Shown: positions 1 through 5,185 of the stretch, one piece after another
Numbering within the stretch: position 1 is the stretch's first letter
Layout of the letters: each line of letters begins with the position of its first letter
Virus record (IMG/VR): IMGVR_UViG_3300042090_002387
Location: 1-22,031 of that record
Length of the DNA: 22,031 bases
DNA from: a virus
Direction: 5' to 3' (one strand)
Translations under genes and position numbers: made by a program
Notes under the pieces: model-generated
What the model saw: the letters and a program-made list of their open reading frames with translations, nothing else
Databases searched by the model: none
What the model was told of the DNA's origin: nothing

Positions 1-86
1 TCATGCTCGATTTGCTGGAGAAGTTCGACCCGCCGATATTAGCAAAAGGCCATCAGGGAATCTGGAACTGGCCGCACCCAGCCTGA
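1..86 (+). CDS. 3' end of an unidentified gene (partial)
   Basis: An open frame read from base 3 runs off the left edge and ends at the TGA at 84-86, leaving only 27 visible codons. The visible C-terminus is rich in Pro, Trp and His (ends GIWNWPHPA). The ATG at 3-5 may be internal, and the true start may lie outside the window. Too little is present to name a family. Its stop lies inside a start-site cassette that recurs at 1748, and the next gene begins 27 bases later on the same strand. Confidence 0.4.
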   Translation, partial: MLDLLEKFDPPILAKGHQGIWNWPHPA

Positions 87-118
87 GTTCGGGGGCGGAG
101 GAGGGAGAGGGAGATGAG
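77..118 (+). repeat. Recurring start-site cassette, copy A (second copy at 1748-1786)
   Basis: The stretch CCCAGCCTGAGTTCGGGGGC followed by a purine-rich Shine-Dalgarno tract and ATGAGC is closely repeated at 1748-1786. Its AGCCTGAG core is the reverse complement of the CTCAGGCT octamer at 552-559, 722-729 and 934-941, each of which also lies about 20-30 bases before a start codon. Such leaders may be spread by recombination between small genes; that is inference. Confidence 0.55.
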
Positions 119-242
119 CGAACCAAAGTGTATTTGCTGCAAGAAGCCTACGATGCCGAATTCAAAGTACTGCTTTCATTGCGGCGGCCAGCTATCACAA
201 CGAGGCGAGTGCGTTCTGTGCCAATGCCGGAGACAGCCGTGA
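114..242 (+). CDS. Cys-rich zinc-ribbon mini-protein
   Basis: A 42-residue protein starts at ATG 114 behind a very purine-rich Shine-Dalgarno tract (gagggagagggag). Cysteines form pairs typical of small zinc ribbons: C6/C8/C9, C20-x2-C23 (CFHC), and a third group CVLCQC near the C-terminus. With up to eight Cys in 42 residues it probably binds one or two zinc ions, possibly to contact nucleic acid or another protein. It sits first in a run of tiny same-strand genes and is separated from the next by about 60 bases. No specific family is recognised. The gene is real on the basis of RBS and composition; the function is unknown. Confidence 0.6.
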   Translation: MSEPKCICCKKPTMPNSKYCFHCGGQLSQRGECVLCQCRRQP

Positions 243-300
243 CCCGCCCTCCGTGGCTGTGGGGTGCGCTGGATGCTGATACAGACGTACGGGAGAACAA

Positions 301-492
301 ATGAGCGAATGCGCGTGTTGTGGTAACCATGAAATGGTCGCGGAATTGAAGGCAATCAGGAAGGCTTTGGAAGTTCTATCATCGGCTGTGGTGAATACGA
401 AGCGCAGCACCAACGGTGGGAGAACTTGGCTGGAGTCTGGTCCGGCTCTGATGGTTACTAGCAAAACATTCGTCAACGAGTCGGATGCGTAA
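301..492 (+). CDS. Small hypothetical phage protein
   Basis: A 63-residue protein begins at ATG 301 behind GGGAG with a short spacer. The N-terminus carries three Cys and a His (CACCGNH, residues 4-10), then an amphipathic, probably helical stretch (residues 12-34, MVAELKAIRKALEVLSSAV), then a polar tail. The arrangement suggests a metal-binding head joined to a short helix or coiled coil, but no family is recognised. It lies in the cluster of Cys-rich mini-proteins. An 87-base gap follows that holds a CTCAGGCT cassette before the next gene. Confidence 0.55.
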   Translation: MSECACCGNHEMVAELKAIRKALEVLSSAVVNTKRSTNGGRTWLESGPALMVTSKTFVNESDA

Positions 493-579
493 CCAAGCCC
501 AAGGCCCCGTGCCCGCACCTAAGTCTTAGCTACAGGGTGCGCTGCGCGAGTCTCAGGCTTCGGCCAAAGGAGAAAGCAA

Positions 580-747
580 ATGACTGACTGTAATCACGTG
601 AATCTGAAGTTACTCGGTGGTCCGATTCATCCTAACGGCAAGGATTATTACTGCCTCTCGTGCGGCCAGCAATTCCGCGTCGAAGAGGCGAACATCACCG
701 TCAGTTTCGGCAAGCCGCCGTCTCAGGCTGAGAGGGAGGGGCGATGA
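580..747 (+). CDS. Zinc-finger-like mini-protein
   Basis: A 55-residue protein starts at ATG 580 after the strong ribosome site AAAGGAGAAAG. Its layout (C4-N-H6 near the start, a glycine/proline turn, then YYCLSCGQQF with C25-x2-C28) resembles small phage zinc ribbons in which a Cys/His pair and a CxxC knuckle bind one zinc. The C-terminus is polar. The stop TGA (745-747) overlaps the ATG of the next gene in the ATGA configuration, implying translational coupling. The CTCAGGCT octamer lies both 28 bases before its start and near its 3' end. Exact role unknown. Confidence 0.65.
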   Translation: MTDCNHVNLKLLGGPIHPNGKDYYCLSCGQQFRVEEANITVSFGKPPSQAEREGR

Positions 748-968
748 GCCAGCGGATGAATGAAATTGTCAACGTCGGCGCATTCGATTGCCCAAGGTGG
801 TTCGCTGAAGGATTGACCTGCCTGATAGAACTTGAGGCAGTGAAGCAGGAGGTCGGCGTCATGTCCAAGAAGGAAGTAGAAGCCCATTGCAACGGCTGGC
901 TGATAGGGAACGGATTTGCGCCGTTGCGGCGCTCTCAGGCTTCAGGGGACAGGAAAGCAGGAGCGTGA
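744..968 (+). CDS. Small hypothetical phage protein
   Basis: A 74-residue protein begins at ATG 744, overlapping the preceding stop by ATGA and preceded by GAGGGAGGGG. It has scattered cysteines (FDCPRWF, LTCLIE, AHCNGW) but no CxxC knuckle. The middle (LIELEAVKQEVGVMSKKEVEAH) should be helical, and the C-terminus is basic and polar. No family is recognised. A tRNA-like gene starts 35 bases after its stop. A third CTCAGGCT octamer lies within its 3' end. Confidence 0.55.
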   Translation: MSQRMNEIVNVGAFDCPRWFAEGLTCLIELEAVKQEVGVMSKKEVEAHCNGWLIGNGFAPLRRSQASGDRKAGA

Positions 969-1002
969 GCCGGCGCAGTGGACAACGCATAGTTAATTAC
1001 AT

Positions 1003-1081
1003 GGCCCGATGGCGTAACGGTAGCGCACTCTCACTATCCTAGGCGAGAGGGGAGCGGGTTCGATTCCCGCAGAGGCCGCCA
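1003..1081 (+). tRNA. Atypical or degenerate tRNA (anticodon uncertain, possibly CCT/Arg)
   Basis: The right-hand half is canonical: T-stem GCGGG/CCCGC (1054-1058 with 1066-1070), T-loop TTCGATT, 3' acceptor strand 1071-1077, discriminator G and encoded CCA (1079-1081). A D-arm GCGT/GCGC (1012-1015 with 1023-1026) has a GG-containing loop. The anticodon stem CTCTC/GAGAG (1028-1032 with 1045-1049) is a perfect 5 bp. Two things are wrong. The acceptor stem pairs only at its outer four positions (GGCC with GGCC), with three mismatches below. The anticodon loop is 12 nt instead of 7. A CCT triplet preceded by T and followed by A (1037-1041) is the best anticodon candidate, which would decode Arg AGG. 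It could be a decayed tRNA, a tRNA-like RNA or a relic of integration into a host tRNA. Confidence 0.6.
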
Positions 1082-1125
1082 AATTTAGCAGTTAATGCTA
1101 CGTTGATTGATAAAGGATTACTTGA

Positions 1126-1392
1126 ATGGAAAAAATCGAGACGCATCCGGTACAGGCCAGGGACCGCAATGGATTCCGACGCGATGGAGCGCGATGCCCT
1201 ACGGTAGTGACACTGGCGGCGTACGAGGTCTATTCGGAAGTATATGCCCCGCAGCCTGCTTTGGTCACGGGCGATTGTCGCGGCGGATTTGGGATGGGTG
1301 AGCTGGTCGCGTTTCTTTACGCACGGTTCTTCCCGCGAAAGGAATGGAAGCAGCGAGTAGACGAGGCTCTGACTGGAATGGAGAACTTTTAG
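1126..1392 (+). CDS. Conserved phage hypothetical protein
   Basis: An 88-residue protein starts at ATG 1126, with AAAGGA about nine bases upstream. The central segment (roughly residues 28-62: TLAAYEVYSEVYAPQPALVTG then CRGGFGMGELVAFLYARFFP) resembles small uncharacterised proteins I recall from tailed phage genomes, often near early genes. It contains a Gly-rich turn followed by a hydrophobic helix and a basic amphipathic C-terminal helix (KEWKQRVDEALTGM). No catalytic motif is visible. An alternative start at 1107 in another frame gives an incoherent product and was discarded. Function unknown. Confidence 0.65.
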   Translation: MEKIETHPVQARDRNGFRRDGARCPTVVTLAAYEVYSEVYAPQPALVTGDCRGGFGMGELVAFLYARFFPRKEWKQRVDEALTGMENF

Positions 1393-1426
1393 TAATTAAT
1401 CGGTACTTGACTCATAGGAGGAAGTG

Positions 1427-1729
1427 ATGCCTTTCAGTAACGAACTTTCCGATGCCCAACTCGAACGGTTAGCCATCCTTGCAGAAGAGATGGGCGAGGC
1501 GCAGCAGGCTATCGGTAAGATTCTCCGGCACGGCTACGAATCATACAATCCGGTTGTGGATACTGGAATGACCAACCGCAGGGAGCTTGAGCGCGAGATT
1601 GCGGGCGTTTGGGTGGCTTTGGAGATGATTATGGACGCCGGGGACGTGTCTAGGTCGGGGGTTATTGACCGCGCGAACGTTAAGAAGCAGAGCATCAAGC
1701 GCTGGCTGCACCACCAAAAGAGCAATTAA
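1427..1729 (+). CDS. MazG-like nucleotide pyrophosphohydrolase-fold protein, metal site altered
   Basis: A 100-residue protein starts at ATG 1427, five bases after AGGAGG; the in-frame GTG at 1424 is too close to that site. Its all-helical layout matches phage MazG-like NTP pyrophosphatases, which hydrolyse (d)NTPs to NMP and pyrophosphate using Mg2+ held by an EExxE helix and an ExxD helix. E20-E21-x-x-E24 is present (LAEEMGEAQQAIGKILRHG). In the second helix, related proteins have an EIGD-type ending, while here it reads E57-I-A-G60, so the metal-binding Asp appears replaced by Gly. The protein may be inactive, bind metal differently, or act as a binding protein. Family call is moderately firm; activity is doubtful. 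Confidence 0.65.
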   Translation: MPFSNELSDAQLERLAILAEEMGEAQQAIGKILRHGYESYNPVVDTGMTNRRELEREIAGVWVALEMIMDAGDVSRSGVIDRANVKKQSIKRWLHHQKSN

Positions 1730-1747
1730 TAGTGAATTGTCTTTGCG

Positions 1748-1786
1748 CCCAACCTGAGTTCGGGGGGCGAAGGCGGGAAGATGAGC
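1748..1786 (+). repeat. Recurring start-site cassette, copy B
   Basis: CCCAACCTGAGTTCGGGG plus a purine-rich tract and ATGAGC closely match the cassette at 77-118. In copy A the ATG opens the real downstream gene. In copy B the corresponding ATG (1781) opens only a 29-codon frame, while the coherent membrane protein begins at GTG 1788 in a different frame. Confidence 0.5.
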
Positions 1787-1787
1787 C

Positions 1788-1946
1788 GTGCCGTGGGAAA
1801 TCAAAAGCCGACGCTCTCCGTGGAAAGTGGCGCTGATAATCACCCTCGCGCTCATCGTGCTAGGCGTTGAGTTTTGGCAGTTGGGCATTTACACGTTGGA
1901 GCTTAATGACTTTTTGGATTGGCTGAGGCAGGCAGCGAAACCATGA
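1788..1946 (+). CDS. Small single-pass membrane protein
   Basis: A 52-residue protein reads from GTG 1788, about seven bases after GCGGGAAG. It has a basic start (EIKSRRSPWK), one transmembrane helix (about residues 12-30, KVALIITLALIVLGVEFW) and an acidic/polar tail ending in RQAAKP. The positive-inside rule places the N-terminus in the cytoplasm. The stop overlaps the ATG of the next membrane protein (ATGA), so the two are probably co-translated and may work as a pair. Small paired membrane proteins in phages can be lysis proteins or superinfection-exclusion proteins, but nothing here decides. The GTG start is the only one available in this frame, because a TGA lies just upstream. Confidence 0.55.
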   Translation: MPWEIKSRRSPWKVALIITLALIVLGVEFWQLGIYTLELNDFLDWLRQAAKP

Positions 1947-2302
1947 AAACTAAAATATTCGCGGCATTGATTCTGATCATCGGGATGATCGGCGTGGTGG
2001 CTGGTTTCTGGCTGGGGCTTTGCTACGTCGACCAGGCGCGAGTGACCCTGCACACGGCCGCGCCGCCGGCACCAGATATGTTTCGCGTGCACGTGCCGAG
2101 GCAGACATTCCACGAGCCGGGTGGCCAGATCTGGTACGACAATGTTTGGGCTAGCGATGACTGTGGATTCGCGGAGTCAGGCCCAATTTTCAGTTGGCCC
2201 GGATCCACGGATTCAACGAGCGCGATGGACATGATGAACAAAGCGCTAGACGCATGCGCGCAACAAAAAAAAGAGGCTAAGCGTGCCGCAAAATCAAAAT
2301 GA
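1943..2302 (+). CDS. Membrane-anchored or secreted hypothetical protein
   Basis: A 119-residue protein starts at ATG 1943, coupled to the previous gene by an ATGA overlap. It has a short basic start (MKTK) and a long hydrophobic segment (about residues 5-27, IFAALILIIGMIGVVAGFW), which acts as an uncleaved signal anchor or a signal peptide. The exported part is Trp/Pro-rich with two Cys (DDCGF and DACAQQ) that could form a disulfide, and it ends in a Lys/Ala-rich helix. This layout is compatible with an envelope-acting phage accessory protein. No family recognised. A TTG 24 bases upstream gives a longer reading but lacks an RBS. Confidence 0.6.
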   Translation: MKTKIFAALILIIGMIGVVAGFWLGLCYVDQARVTLHTAAPPAPDMFRVHVPRQTFHEPGGQIWYDNVWASDDCGFAESGPIFSWPGSTDSTSAMDMMNKALDACAQQKKEAKRAAKSK

Positions 2303-2573
2303 GGGACCAATCACCTGCATCGACTGCACGTGGCTGATTAAGGGCGACGATCGAGTCGTCAAGTCCTGCCAGCGGCATGCGGCCGTCGAGGATTTGATCG
2401 AAGCGATCCGGAACTCAGTCGTCATAAAGTGGAATGACGATGAGTGGGCCTGTTGGTGTGGAAACTGTATACCGCCGCGGCGCGGCCCGGACAACGAGCC
2501 TTTGGATGAAGGAATTTCGAAGAACGCGATGTGCGTCCGATTTCGGGCGGCGCTCGCAAAGGCGGGAGAATAA
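2283..2573 (+). CDS. Cys-rich, probably zinc-binding protein
   Basis: A 96-residue protein starts at GTG 2283, overlapping the preceding gene by 20 bases. It carries a CIDC knuckle (residues 12-15), a single Cys plus His (SCQRH), a dense CWCGNC cluster near residues 57-62 and a last Cys near residue 82 (AMCVRF). The spacing suggests one or two structural metal sites. The remainder is mixed charged helix (AVEDLIEAIRNSVV) and a Pro/Arg-rich loop. It belongs to the run of small Cys-rich proteins in the left third of the window. Function unknown. Confidence 0.6.
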   Translation: MPQNQNEGPITCIDCTWLIKGDDRVVKSCQRHAAVEDLIEAIRNSVVIKWNDDEWACWCGNCIPPRRGPDNEPLDEGISKNAMCVRFRAALAKAGE

Positions 2574-2795
2574 ATGTTTAACAGGGTACGAAGAAACGCC
2601 CGATTTAATAGGTCACACCCGGCGGGTGCAAGCCCAAAGCGCGGCGGAGGAATGACCGACGAAGAGATGGACAAATTGGCAGTTGCCTGTGTCAACATCA
2701 TGTGGGCCGTTGGAAAGTGGATTGGGCGTGTTTTAATCGGCCTCGCATTGCTGAGCGCCGCGTTCTACTATGGCGTCATGCACCGAGCACATTGA
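2574..2795 (+). CDS. Small membrane protein
   Basis: The frame starts at ATG 2574 directly after the previous stop, with GGGAG five bases upstream, and encodes 73 residues. A second ATG at 2652 follows GGAGG closely and would give 47 residues; both starts are plausible. The basic N-terminal region (VRRNARFNRSHPAG) is followed by an acidic stretch (MTDEEMDKL) and one or two hydrophobic helices (about residues 37-68, VACVNIMWAVGKW then VLIGLALLSAAFYYGVM). It resembles small holin-like or inner-membrane accessory proteins in size and layout only. Its stop overlaps the next ATG (TGATG). Confidence 0.5.
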   Translation: MFNRVRRNARFNRSHPAGASPKRGGGMTDEEMDKLAVACVNIMWAVGKWIGRVLIGLALLSAAFYYGVMHRAH

Positions 2796-3055
2796 TGAGC
2801 GACGAAACCGGTAAGACCGTTGCGCAAATCATCCGCGACATGGAATCGACCGACGGTGCCGGACCTGGACCGCCGAAGATGGTCCCGCTCCCCTGGCATT
2901 TTCTGGCCACAGCGCCGCTCGCGCTGCCGACGCTGCAGCAACGATTCGTCGCAATGGACCTCTCGACCAAACCAGATCGCACGGTAATCACCACGTTCGC
3001 GCAGGATGCCGAACAGATGCCCACGATCATCGATAACGAGGAGATTGAATTCTAA
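2795..3055 (+). CDS. Hypothetical cytoplasmic phage protein
   Basis: An 86-residue protein begins at ATG 2795, overlapping the previous stop in TGATG. It starts with a polar helical region (MSDETGKTVAQIIRDMESTD), then a Gly/Pro-rich linker, then a hydrophobic patch (LPWHFLATAPLALPTLQQRF), and ends in an acidic tail (IIDNEEIEF). No Cys pairs, signal peptide or membrane helix is clear. Its stop overlaps the next start as TAATG, so it is in an operon with the surrounding genes. No family recognised. Confidence 0.55.
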   Translation: MSDETGKTVAQIIRDMESTDGAGPGPPKMVPLPWHFLATAPLALPTLQQRFVAMDLSTKPDRTVITTFAQDAEQMPTIIDNEEIEF

Positions 3056-3498
3056 TGTCACCCAATTCTCTGTTGCGCGCCGGCTGGGCTGTTCTAGCGG
3101 TAGGCACATTGGCGACACTGCCGTTTTTGACTTCGCAGCACCCGGCGCGCGCACCGCAGGAAAGCCGGCCGCCTGCGATGTCCGGTCCGAACTGCTCTCG
3201 GGGGCAAACGCTGAATGACAAAAGCGCGTGCACCGCGCCGCCCTACATTGAACTTCGCCCCTTGACTGCCGATGAGAGCCAAGCGGAAGCCTGCATGATA
3301 ATGGAAAATCCAGATGGCTCACGAACGCTTGTCAATCCGGATCAAACGTGGGCCGATTGCTTCGCCGCCCTTGTCAGGAATATGCCTGTGGACCATCCTG
3401 ACGAATTTTATCGGGAGAATCCGCCGAGAGATAAAGTAGGCGAAGGCTACGGTGACGGTGAGCGCAATGCTCATCGGCACTGGCTACAAAGAATCTGA
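3055..3498 (+). CDS. Secreted or periplasmic hypothetical protein
   Basis: A 147-residue protein starts at ATG 3055, coupled to the gene before it by TAATG. The N-terminus is a signal-type sequence: Arg, then a hydrophobic core (about residues 10-26, AGWAVLAVGTLATLPFL), then small and polar residues (SQHPARA) offering a cleavage site. The mature part has four or more Cys (PNCSRG, SACTAP, EACMIM, ADCFAAL) that could form disulfides outside the cytoplasm. No enzyme motif is visible. An envelope-directed accessory protein is inferred from the signal alone. Confidence 0.6.
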   Translation: MSPNSLLRAGWAVLAVGTLATLPFLTSQHPARAPQESRPPAMSGPNCSRGQTLNDKSACTAPPYIELRPLTADESQAEACMIMENPDGSRTLVNPDQTWADCFAALVRNMPVDHPDEFYRENPPRDKVGEGYGDGERNAHRHWLQRI

Positions 3499-3532
3499 TG
3501 TTTTTCACATCCCAAAATCTTCTGGAGAAAAC

Positions 3533-3805
3533 ATGGGCATGAGCCGCGGTTACGATATTCACGAAGTCGCCAAAGAATTCATGGGAAAGGATCGCGCGGA
3601 CCGGCGCGACCTGATCGAACTTTTCAAACGTGCATTCAATCACGACAAGGCCGTACAAACGCTTGTCGCCCAGGTTGGCCAGAGCTGCATCAATGCCGGC
3701 AGCGCGCCGATCCAGGTCGTCGCGATCGGGATGATGTACGGGATGGTCCTCGGGATCCGGATGGAGCAAGAACGCGCGAACAGAAAGCTCGTGCGGGAAA
3801 ACTAG
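3533..3805 (+). CDS. Hypothetical helical phage protein
   Basis: A 90-residue protein starts at ATG 3533, five bases after GGAGA. A GTG at 3452 in the same frame would add 27 residues and overlap the previous gene but lacks an RBS. The protein is mostly helical with charged faces (HEVAKEFMGKDRADRRDLIEL) and a hydrophobic centre with many Met (PIQVVAIGMMYGMVLGIRMEQE). No signal peptide or Cys motif is seen. It is the last gene of the left-hand cluster: a strong hairpin follows seven bases later. Confidence 0.6.
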   Translation: MGMSRGYDIHEVAKEFMGKDRADRRDLIELFKRAFNHDKAVQTLVAQVGQSCINAGSAPIQVVAIGMMYGMVLGIRMEQERANRKLVREN

Positions 3806-3811
3806 ATTGAA

Positions 3812-3853
3812 GGTCGGAGCCGGTTTATCCGGGGGGATGGCCGGCTCCGGACC
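3812..3853 (+). terminator. Strong GC-rich hairpin after the left gene cluster
   Basis: GGAGCCGG pairs perfectly with CCGGCTCC, extended by GGTC/GGACC across a one-base bulge, giving about 12 bp around an 18-nt loop. No T-run follows, so it may be a Rho-assisted terminator, an mRNA 3'-end stabiliser or an attenuator rather than a classic intrinsic terminator. Its position directly after the stop at 3805 and before the promoter at 3950 supports a transcript boundary. Confidence 0.5.
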
Positions 3854-3949
3854 TAAGACGGCGGGTGGAGCCCGAAGGCGTCACGCCGCGCGCGTCTCGC
3901 CCCCACAATAATCCCGGAATGTGCACTTTCGGACAGAAATAATATTCAC
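3854..3949. other. Intergenic region without a recognised gene
   Basis: The 181-base gap between 3806 and 3987 holds the hairpin above, a GC-rich segment with a small GGCG/CGCC hairpin near 3878, and then an AT-rich run leading into the promoter at 3950. No ORF with a ribosome site is visible here on either strand. Confidence 0.4.
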
Positions 3950-3977
3950 TTGTTTGTAATGTGAAACAGGGTAGAAT
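3950..3977 (+). promoter_or_regulatory. Sigma70-like promoter
   Basis: TTGTTT (3950-3955), a 16-bp spacer and TAGAAT (3972-3977) form a good -35/-10 pair in an AT-rich stretch. The predicted transcript start is near 3984, four bases before ATG 3988, so the mRNA would be almost leaderless. Together with the terminator at 4597 it brackets a single gene. Confidence 0.5.
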
Positions 3978-3987
3978 CACTGCCGAA

Positions 3988-4572
3988 ATGCAATTTGTCC
4001 TGACACTCGACGAACCCACCCGGGAACTGTTCAAGCAGCTCATCGCTGCAGTGCAGGGCATCGAAAAAAACACGGCTCCCTCGCGTTTCGCAGTAGCATT
4101 CACAATCGCGTTGGTCAACAAGGAGAACACCATGAAAGCAGGAAAACTTTTCAAATTGGTAAAGGGCCGTGCGGGCGCCTCCGCGCCGATTTCGATCAGC
4201 GACTCAGCACCGCAGGCAATCGCAGTGTTTGGACAGGACGCCGAAGGCGAATACGGCGCCCTACTTCCAGCCGGTGCGTCGATCGCGCTCAGCGTCGGTC
4301 CGGGCGCCAATGGGACTCCTGGGACGCTCCTTCAGGACGCCACTCCCGGCATATTTACTTTCACCGACGCGGCTGGCGTCGTGCACACCAATGTTCAGGC
4401 GCTTGGTTCCGCTGTGTTCACTCCGACGCCGGCACCGAACGCGGATGTGAACGATCCCTTCTCGTTCAACTATCAAATCACAGGCGGCGATGGCGACAGC
4501 GGTTCACTGCTCCTGCAGACGGCCGTTGGCGCGGATGTCAGCGAAGTCATTGCCCTGCCAACCGGTTCCTAA
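3988..4572 (+). CDS. Beta-rich, Ig-like-fold hypothetical protein with possible internal start
   Basis: From ATG 3988 the frame gives 194 residues. Residues 1-48 form a polar/helical leader (DEPTRELFKQLIAAVQGIEK). Residue 49 is a second Met (ATG 4132) with an ideal ribosome site AGGAGA five bases upstream, so a 146-residue product is at least as likely and may be the main one. That shorter part starts basic (MKAGKLFKLVKGR), then is Gly/Ala/Ser/Thr-rich with alternating beta-strand patterns and Pro-rich turns, like Ig-like or virion decoration domains. There is no signal peptide. The gene is bracketed by its own promoter and terminator, marking it as an accessory unit. No family recognised. 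Confidence 0.6.
   Translation: MQFVLTLDEPTRELFKQLIAAVQGIEKNTAPSRFAVAFTIALVNKENTMKAGKLFKLVKGRAGASAPISISDSAPQAIAVFGQDAEGEYGALLPAGASIALSVGPGANGTPGTLLQDATPGIFTFTDAAGVVHTNVQALGSAVFTPTPAPNADVNDPFSFNYQITGGDGDSGSLLLQTAVGADVSEVIALPTGS
4123..4128 (+). promoter_or_regulatory. Internal Shine-Dalgarno site for ATG 4132
   Basis: AGGAGA with a short spacer precedes ATG 4132 inside a longer open frame. It is the best ribosome site in this part of the window and suggests either that translation really begins at 4132 or that two in-frame products are made. Confidence 0.5.
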
Positions 4573-4596
4573 TTCCTAAACCCCACGGCGATGCAC

Positions 4597-4636
4597 AACC
4601 CCGGGGCTGGCTAGCTGGCCCCGGGTTCTTTTTTTT
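4597..4636 (+). terminator. Intrinsic transcription terminator
   Basis: AACCC(C)GGGGC pairs with GCCCCGGGTT across a short loop containing CTAGCT, with one bulged C, followed by C and eight T (4629-4636). This is a textbook Rho-independent terminator, 25 bases after the stop of the preceding gene. Confidence 0.9.
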
Positions 4637-4648
4637 AGGAGTCCCCCA

Positions 4649-4810
4649 ATGTTGCTTCTTATAATCGTCCTACTTTTACTTTTCGGTGCCGGCGGCGGCT
4701 TCTACGGATACAACCGCTGGGGCTATGGTGGCGGAATCGGGATTGTCGGAACGGTGCTGGTCATCATCGCCTTGCTTTATCTGATGGGATACTTTCCGCG
4801 CTTGCACTAG
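4649..4810 (+). CDS. DUF3309-like mini membrane protein
   Basis: A 53-residue protein starts at ATG 4649 behind TAGGAG. It has a very hydrophobic start (MLLLIIVLLLLFGAGGGF), a short aromatic/Gly loop (YGYNRWGYGGG) and a second hydrophobic helix (about residues 30-47), ending in FPRLH. Length and the hydrophobic, Gly/Tyr/Trp, hydrophobic pattern match the DUF3309 family of tiny bacterial membrane proteins of unknown function. Such proteins are more typical of bacterial chromosomes than of phage cores, which supports host-derived cargo. A -10-like TAGAAT overlaps its stop codon and probably serves the LuxR-type gene downstream. Confidence 0.65.
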   Translation: MLLLIIVLLLLFGAGGGFYGYNRWGYGGGIGIVGTVLVIIALLYLMGYFPRLH

Positions 4811-4813
4811 AAT
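4808..4813 (+). promoter_or_regulatory. -10-like element of a leaderless gene
   Basis: TAGAAT ends seven bases before GTG 4820, so the expected transcription start coincides with the first base of the start codon. No convincing -35 is seen about 17 bp upstream, so the promoter may depend on an activator or extended contacts. The local string CTAGAAT-N6-GTG recurs at 6952-6967. Confidence 0.45.
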
Positions 4814-4819
4814 GGCTGC

Positions 4820-5185
4820 GTGAAAATATCAGTTAGCAAGGATGGGAGCGAGTTCATCATCAGAATTCCGCGAGCTGAATTCCTGCGCCTAGGCGGCTTT
4901 CCTCTCAACAAACCGCTATCCAATCGCCAGCGCGAAATACTTTCCATGATCGCGATGGGCAAGCAAAATAGGGAAATCGCCTATGACCTAGGAATTACCG
5001 TGCGCACGGTCAAACATCACGTTAGCGCGTTACTTCAAATTCACGGCGTGCAAACGCGGCACGAACTGCTGGTCACGTATGTTAAGATCCAATCACAAGG
5101 AGCTTCCGATGAAAATCCGCAAGCTGCTGTTCCCGGCCTTGATCCTCTTGGCAGTCGTAGCAATCCCGCAGCAAGCCAACGCTAA
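4820..5185 (+). CDS. LuxR-type helix-turn-helix transcription regulator
   Basis: The 121-residue product starts at GTG 4820. Residues about 32-90 form a LuxR/FixJ-type C-terminal HTH: LSNRQREILSMIAMGKQNRE, IAYDLGITVRTVKHHVSALL, then a helix with TRHELLV. These match the family's conserved L-x-x-R-E-x-E/I-V-L, NKEIA-like and TVKxHxxxI-like positions. The part before it is only about 30 residues, so there is no receiver or autoinducer domain; it resembles single-domain GerE-like regulators. The last 26 codons overlap the next gene. There is no Shine-Dalgarno, and the -10-like box at 4808 predicts a leaderless mRNA. It probably controls the adjacent secreted-protein genes or phage promoters (inference). 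Confidence 0.8.
   Translation: MKISVSKDGSEFIIRIPRAEFLRLGGFPLNKPLSNRQREILSMIAMGKQNREIAYDLGITVRTVKHHVSALLQIHGVQTRHELLVTYVKIQSQGASDENPQAAVPGLDPLGSRSNPAASQR

Noticed and set aside
965-1042. Small GTG frame overlapping the tRNA
   Set aside because: A Shine-Dalgarno-like tract and a CTCAGGCT cassette precede it, but the 25-residue product is simply the tRNA read as codons; the tRNA explanation is better.
1003-1081. attP core at the tRNA 3' end
   Set aside because: Both halves of the tRNA are present and no integrase or second copy of the 3' end is in the window, so an attachment site cannot be supported.
1781-1870. 29-codon frame from ATG 1781
   Set aside because: Good ribosome site, but the product is a polar shadow of the membrane protein in the adjacent frame. 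Recorded as a frame-displacement finding instead.
3452-3532. Upstream GTG extension of the gene at 3533
   Set aside because: No Shine-Dalgarno and overlap with the previous gene; ATG 3533 has GGAGA at good spacing.
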